Positions 55,786 to 59,276 of a DNA stretch of 59,276 nucleotides are shown in pieces. The translations under genes were made by a program, and so were the position numbers. The stretch is from positions 1 through 59,276 of the forward strand of contig CAJOEV010000014.1 of the NCBI GenBank assembly GCA_905233545.1. Reading direction: 5' to 3'. Source of the DNA: an uncultured Eubacterium sp. (GTDB taxonomy: Bacteria > Bacillota > Clostridia > Oscillospirales > Acutalibacteraceae). The notes beneath the pieces were generated by a model. That model was given only the letters and a program-made list of their open reading frames with translations, ran no database searches and was not told the DNA's origin. Each line of letters begins with the position of its first letter. The first letter of the stretch is position 1.

Positions 55786-57141
55786 TTGATTAATACATAT
55801 GATATTCTTGAAACAATCAGAATGATTGAAGATGAATGCCTTGATATCAGAACTATAACAATGGGTATTTCGCTTCTTGAATGCGGAGACAGTGATATCA
55901 ATACTTCCTGCAATAAAATATACGACAAAATCTGTTCAAAGGCAGAAAAGCTTGTTGAAACAGGAGTTAATATTGAAAAGGAATACGGCATTCCGATTAT
56001 TAATAAGCGTGTCAGCGTTACGCCGATTTCTATACTTGCAGGTATAAGCGGCGGTGACCCTGTGAAATACGCTCTCGCTCTTGAAAAGGCAGCGCAGACA
56101 ATCGGCGTTAACTTTATCGGCGGATACAGTGCACTGGTTCAGAAAGGCTTTGCCAAGGGCGACCTCGAGCTTATAAATTCAATACCGCAGGCACTGGCTC
56201 AGACTGAACACATCTGTTCATCCGTAAATATTGGTTCAACAAAAGCAGGCATCAACATGGACGCCGTAAGAATTATGGGTCAGAAAATCAAGGAAGCGTC
56301 AGAGCTTACCAAAGACAATGACTGCATTGCAGCGGGAAAGCTTGTTGTTTTCTGCAACGCTCCCGAAGATAATCCGTTTATGGCGGGCGCTTTTCACGGA
56401 GTATCGGAGCCCGACTGCGTTATCAACGTCGGTGTTTCAGGTCCCGGAGTTGTTCGTTCTGCAGTATCAAAATATCCCGATTATTCAATTAATGAAATTG
56501 CTGAACTGATTAAAAAGACCGCTTTCAAGGTTACAAGAATGGGTCAGCTTGTCGGAAATCTTGCAAGTTCAAGACTCGGAGTTCCGTTTGGAATAGTTGA
56601 CTTATCGCTTGCACCAACTCCTGCAGTCGGAGATTCCGTTGCTCATATACTTGAGGAAATCGGACTTGAACAGTGCGGCGGCGCAGGAACAACTGCCTGC
56701 CTTGCACTTCTCAATGACGCTGTTAAAAAAGGCGGTGTAATGGCTTCTTCAAGCGTAGGTGGACTTTCGGGCGCATTCATTCCTGTCAGTGAGGATGCAG
56801 GTATGATTGATGCAGCACGAAGCGGATCGCTTACAATAGAAAAACTTGAAGCAATGACGGCAGTCTGCTCCGTTGGACTTGATATGATTGTTGTTCCCGG
56901 AGACACAACTGCTGAGGTTATCAGCGGAATTATTGCAGATGAGGCAGCAATCGGAATGGTTAATTCAAAAACAACTGCTGTCAGAATTATTCCTGCAATC
57001 GGTAAAAATGTCGGTGATGAACTGGAGTTCGGCGGACTTCTCGGAAGCGGTCCCGTAATGCCCGTCAACACTAAATCACCGCAGAAGTTTATAAACAGAG
57101 GAGGCAGAATTCCTGCTCCCCTTCACTCACTTAAAAACTGA
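55786..57141 (+). CDS. PFL/UPF0210 family (DUF711) protein
   Basis: A 451-residue protein matching UPF0210 over its length: [15 protein letters not shown]-like start (here [15 protein letters not shown]), [26 protein letters not shown]-like [13 protein letters not shown], and [22 protein letters not shown]. The fold is related to pyruvate formate-lyase barrels but glycyl-radical residues are absent; biochemical function is unknown. The likely start is TTG 55786, 8 bases after AGGAGG. It is paired with the ACT-domain gene. Confidence 0.9.
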   Translation: MINTYDILETIRMIEDECLDIRTITMGISLLECGDSDINTSCNKIYDKICSKAEKLVETGVNIEKEYGIPIINKRVSVTPISILAGISGGDPVKYALALEKAAQTIGVNFIGGYSALVQKGFAKGDLELINSIPQALAQTEHICSSVNIGSTKAGINMDAVRIMGQKIKEASELTKDNDCIAAGKLVVFCNAPEDNPFMAGAFHGVSEPDCVINVGVSGPGVVRSAVSKYPDYSINEIAELIKKTAFKVTRMGQLVGNLASSRLGVPFGIVDLSLAPTPAVGDSVAHILEEIGLEQCGGAGTTACLALLNDAVKKGGVMASSSVGGLSGAFIPVSEDAGMIDAARSGSLTIEKLEAMTAVCSVGLDMIVVPGDTTAEVISGIIADEAAIGMVNSKTTAVRIIPAIGKNVGDELEFGGLLGSGPVMPVNTKSPQKFINRGGRIPAPLHSLKN

Positions 57142-57151
57142 GGATATTATT

Positions 57152-59155
57152 ATGATTAAAGTAAATTGGAGTAAAATTAAAAAATTTGAAAAGAAAGGCT
57201 TTGCATTTGGTTGTATCGGATTTGAGCTTCTTCTTGCTGTAGTTCTGTTCATTATCGGGCTTATCTCGTCGGTGAGCATTATCAATTATGTAAGCGCACT
57301 GTTTATAATGATAATTGCAGCATTTTATATTCATATCGAATCAAGAATGATTCAGATATATTTTCTGCTTGCAGTTCTTGATATTTCAGAATGTATATTT
57401 ACATTCTCAAAAATAACAAAAGAAGGCGGTTATTCCGCTCTTCTTGTCACATCTGCTGTACTTCTTATAACATTGATTCTCAGCCTTATTGTTGAAAGCT
57501 ATGTTCGCGAAAACACAAGGTATCAGCCGACTGATTCAAGCAACAAGAAGTTTTTTGAAAACAAAAATGTAATGTTTTTTGCTCCGCATGAGGACGATGA
57601 AATCAATGTTTTCGGCGGTATTATTGAACAGTATGTAAAAAACGGCTCAACAGTCAGAATTGTTTTTTACACAAACGGCGATTGTTACGGTATAGGAAAC
57701 ACAAGAATCAAAGAAGCGCTTGATGTTGCGAAGGTGTATTCAATTCCGAAAGAAAACATAATCTTTCTCGGTTACAGCGATTCATTAATTAAAGACGGCA
57801 TTCATATCTATAATGCAGAGCCGAATGAAGAATACACTTCAATTAAAGGTTTCACGCAGACAAGCGGTTCAAAGCTTCACGATTCATACACCAACGGCAA
57901 AAAATACACAAGAAATAACATTCTTGAAGATTTTGAAAGTGTTATCAAAGAGTTCAGACCTGATGAACTCTTCTGCTGTGACTATGACTCCCATCCCGAC
58001 CACAGAGCAATCAGCCTTTTCTTTGAAGAAGCAGTTGAGAACATAATTAAAGAAGGTCTTAGTTATCATCCTGCGGTATATAAGGGCTTTGGCTATTCAA
58101 CAGCATGGAACGGCAAGCATGATTATTATTCACTAAATATTGTTTCAACAAGAAAAGATTCAAGGTCGCTTCTTATGGATGAAAACAATATTTATGAATG
58201 GAATGAAAGAGTACGCTTCCCTGTTGCTGATGAATATCTTTCAAGGGTAATGCAGAATTCTCGCTCATACAAAGCAATGATGATGCACTGCTCACAAACC
58301 GCAACAGACCATGCAAACGGTATTCTTAACGGTGATAAAGTGTTCTGGAAGCGCAGAACAGACAGCGTTCTTTCGGATGCAAATATTCTTGCAACAAGCG
58401 GTAATGCAGACTCAATAACATCATTCAAGCTTGCCGAAAGCGACGATATAACAATATCCGATTATCTCCCCTGCTCCGATATGTGGATTGCTGACAGTGA
58501 AGATGAAAAGCGAATCATTATGCTTGCACTTCCGGAAAAAAGAAGCATTAAAGAGATTGTTATCTATGCTTCTCCCGACGAAGAAAACAAAATTCTCAAT
58601 GCAACGCTTAAAATCGGAAACTATCAGTTCGAAACAGGACTAATCGAAAACAATTCGGTTTTTGAATTTGATGAAATAGTAACAGATAAGATTGCATTAA
58701 GAATTGATGAATTCACAGGTGAAGCTGCTGTTCTAAGAATTGCCGCATACTCAACTCCTGATGACCAGAGAACCCAGTTCATTAAGCTTATGAACAGAGG
58801 CTCGGATTTCTGTTATGACTACTTAATCAGGAAAAGCGGTAAAGAAGAACTGTTCGTTTACACATATCCGAATAATGAAAACGCTGAATTTGATTTTAAG
58901 ACCGAAGGAAATGTCAGTGCTGAAGCTACAGAAAACGGAATACTTGTCAAATGTAAGCCTAACGAAAACGGCAAGCTGAGAGTTCAGTTTAAAGATAATC
59001 CAAGCGTTTATGATGAAATAAATATAAGCAATCCTATTGATAAGAAAAGAACTCAAATCAGATTTAAACAGATGCTTGAACATCTTGTTTACAGCTTCCC
59101 CATGCAAAAGGATTACTATCTCGGACTTATCAGAAGGCTTGGAGTATACAAATAA
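57152..59155 (+). CDS. Membrane-anchored PIG-L family deacetylase
   Basis: A 667-residue protein. Four N-terminal membrane helices are at about 20-125. A PIG-L (GlcNAc de-N-acetylase) domain at about 150-400 follows, with FFAPHEDDEINVFGG (zinc-binding His-Asp-Asp; the usual P-H-P-D-D reads P-H-E-D-D) and CCDYDSHPDHRA. The C-terminal ~250 residues are beta-rich, with a discoidin-like stretch (KEIVIYASPDEENKIL). It likely de-N-acetylates a surface or lipid-linked sugar. It starts at ATG 57152, 10 bases after the PFL gene, and ends before a terminator. Confidence 0.85.
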   Translation: MIKVNWSKIKKFEKKGFAFGCIGFELLLAVVLFIIGLISSVSIINYVSALFIMIIAAFYIHIESRMIQIYFLLAVLDISECIFTFSKITKEGGYSALLVTSAVLLITLILSLIVESYVRENTRYQPTDSSNKKFFENKNVMFFAPHEDDEINVFGGIIEQYVKNGSTVRIVFYTNGDCYGIGNTRIKEALDVAKVYSIPKENIIFLGYSDSLIKDGIHIYNAEPNEEYTSIKGFTQTSGSKLHDSYTNGKKYTRNNILEDFESVIKEFRPDELFCCDYDSHPDHRAISLFFEEAVENIIKEGLSYHPAVYKGFGYSTAWNGKHDYYSLNIVSTRKDSRSLLMDENNIYEWNERVRFPVADEYLSRVMQNSRSYKAMMMHCSQTATDHANGILNGDKVFWKRRTDSVLSDANILATSGNADSITSFKLAESDDITISDYLPCSDMWIADSEDEKRIIMLALPEKRSIKEIVIYASPDEENKILNATLKIGNYQFETGLIENNSVFEFDEIVTDKIALRIDEFTGEAAVLRIAAYSTPDDQRTQFIKLMNRGSDFCYDYLIRKSGKEELFVYTYPNNENAEFDFKTEGNVSAEATENGILVKCKPNENGKLRVQFKDNPSVYDEINISNPIDKKRTQIRFKQMLEHLVYSFPMQKDYYLGLIRRLGVYK

Positions 59156-59201
59156 AAAAATAAGAGAGAGCGTCTGCTCAATGTCATTAAGTTAAGAAAA
59201 A

Positions 59202-59224
59202 CCTCACACAGAAAATGTGTGGGG
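59202..59224 (+). terminator. Terminator after the PIG-L gene
   Basis: CC-t-CACACA-gaaaa-TGTGTG-GGG followed by CTTTTTCTTTTT, 46 bases past the stop codon. Confidence 0.75.
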
Positions 59225-59242
59225 CTTTTTCTTTTTGCAAAA

Positions 59243-59276
59243 AAAGTAAAAAAGTTTTCAAAAAAGACTTGACAAA
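59243..59276 (+). promoter_or_regulatory. Partial promoter at the window edge
   Basis: An A/T-rich upstream element (AAGTTTTCAAAAAAG) leads to TTGACA at 59269-59274, with the -10 box beyond the window. The style is that of strong stable-RNA or ribosomal promoters; the gene itself is not visible. Confidence 0.45.

Overview
The window looks like a chromosomal segment of a low-GC, spore-forming Gram-positive bacterium of the class Clostridia (order Eubacteriales), most like the gut Ruminococcaceae/Oscillospiraceae. The grounds are AT-rich sequence, sigma-A promoters of the TTGACA/17/TATAAT type, strong AGGAGG-type ribosome sites, sporulation genes (sipL-like, spoIVA, cwlD, spoIIR, a spoIIM-like gene), a T-box leader, leucine-rich and Ig-like secreted proteins, and a 4Fe-4S aldo/keto reductase. 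The genus is an inference.

Layout. 1-451 is non-coding and repeat-rich. 452-3420 is a sporulation pair (SipL-like, SpoIVA). 3433-6523 holds small conserved genes, a glycosidase-like lipoprotein and mtaB. 6611-11822 is housekeeping: dacF, pgi, a small P-loop protein, yceD-rpmF and der. 11940-19667 encodes two large secreted proteins (a 2175-residue Ig-like/FIVAR repeat protein and a leucine-rich repeat protein). 19710-23716 is rpmB, then recA-recX-rimO-pgsA. 23720-26024 is a cysteine T-box controlling cysE-cysS. 27235-31190 (minus) is the lysine/diaminopimelate operon asd-dapA-dapB plus a nucleotidyltransferase-like gene. 31327-36226 is queA, a secreted fibronectin-type protein, tgt, yajC and two membrane proteins. 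36227-39902 (minus) has a Xer-type recombinase, a 570-bp repeat region, a 28-residue membrane peptide, radA and cwlD.

The most accessory part is 40963-52051. It contains a tRNA-Leu(UAA) with a nearby duplicate of its 3' end, a poly-gamma-glutamate cluster (capB with a frameshift, capC, capA, and a gamma-glutamyltransferase lipoprotein in the capD position), a second D,D-carboxypeptidase, a frameshifted alpha-glucosidase, a two-gene phage-like replication module, tRNA-Leu(CAA), and a 241-bp MITE-like element inserted at the 3' end of ispE. 52041-55374 (minus) is a PHP phosphatase, an Lrp regulator, an aminotransferase and ispE. 55505-59155 is an ACT/PFL gene pair and a membrane-anchored PIG-L deacetylase.

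No classical defence system, CRISPR array or large mobile element was found. The less ordinary content is in small elements: two MITE-like families (one of which supplies stop codons to two unrelated genes), three ~70-bp tandem dyad repeats beside the recombinase, matching TTTCGCAAAA palindromes, a tRNA-end-derived structured element, and two genes whose ribosome sites lie inside terminator-like hairpins. The poly-gamma-glutamate locus is the most interesting functional cluster.
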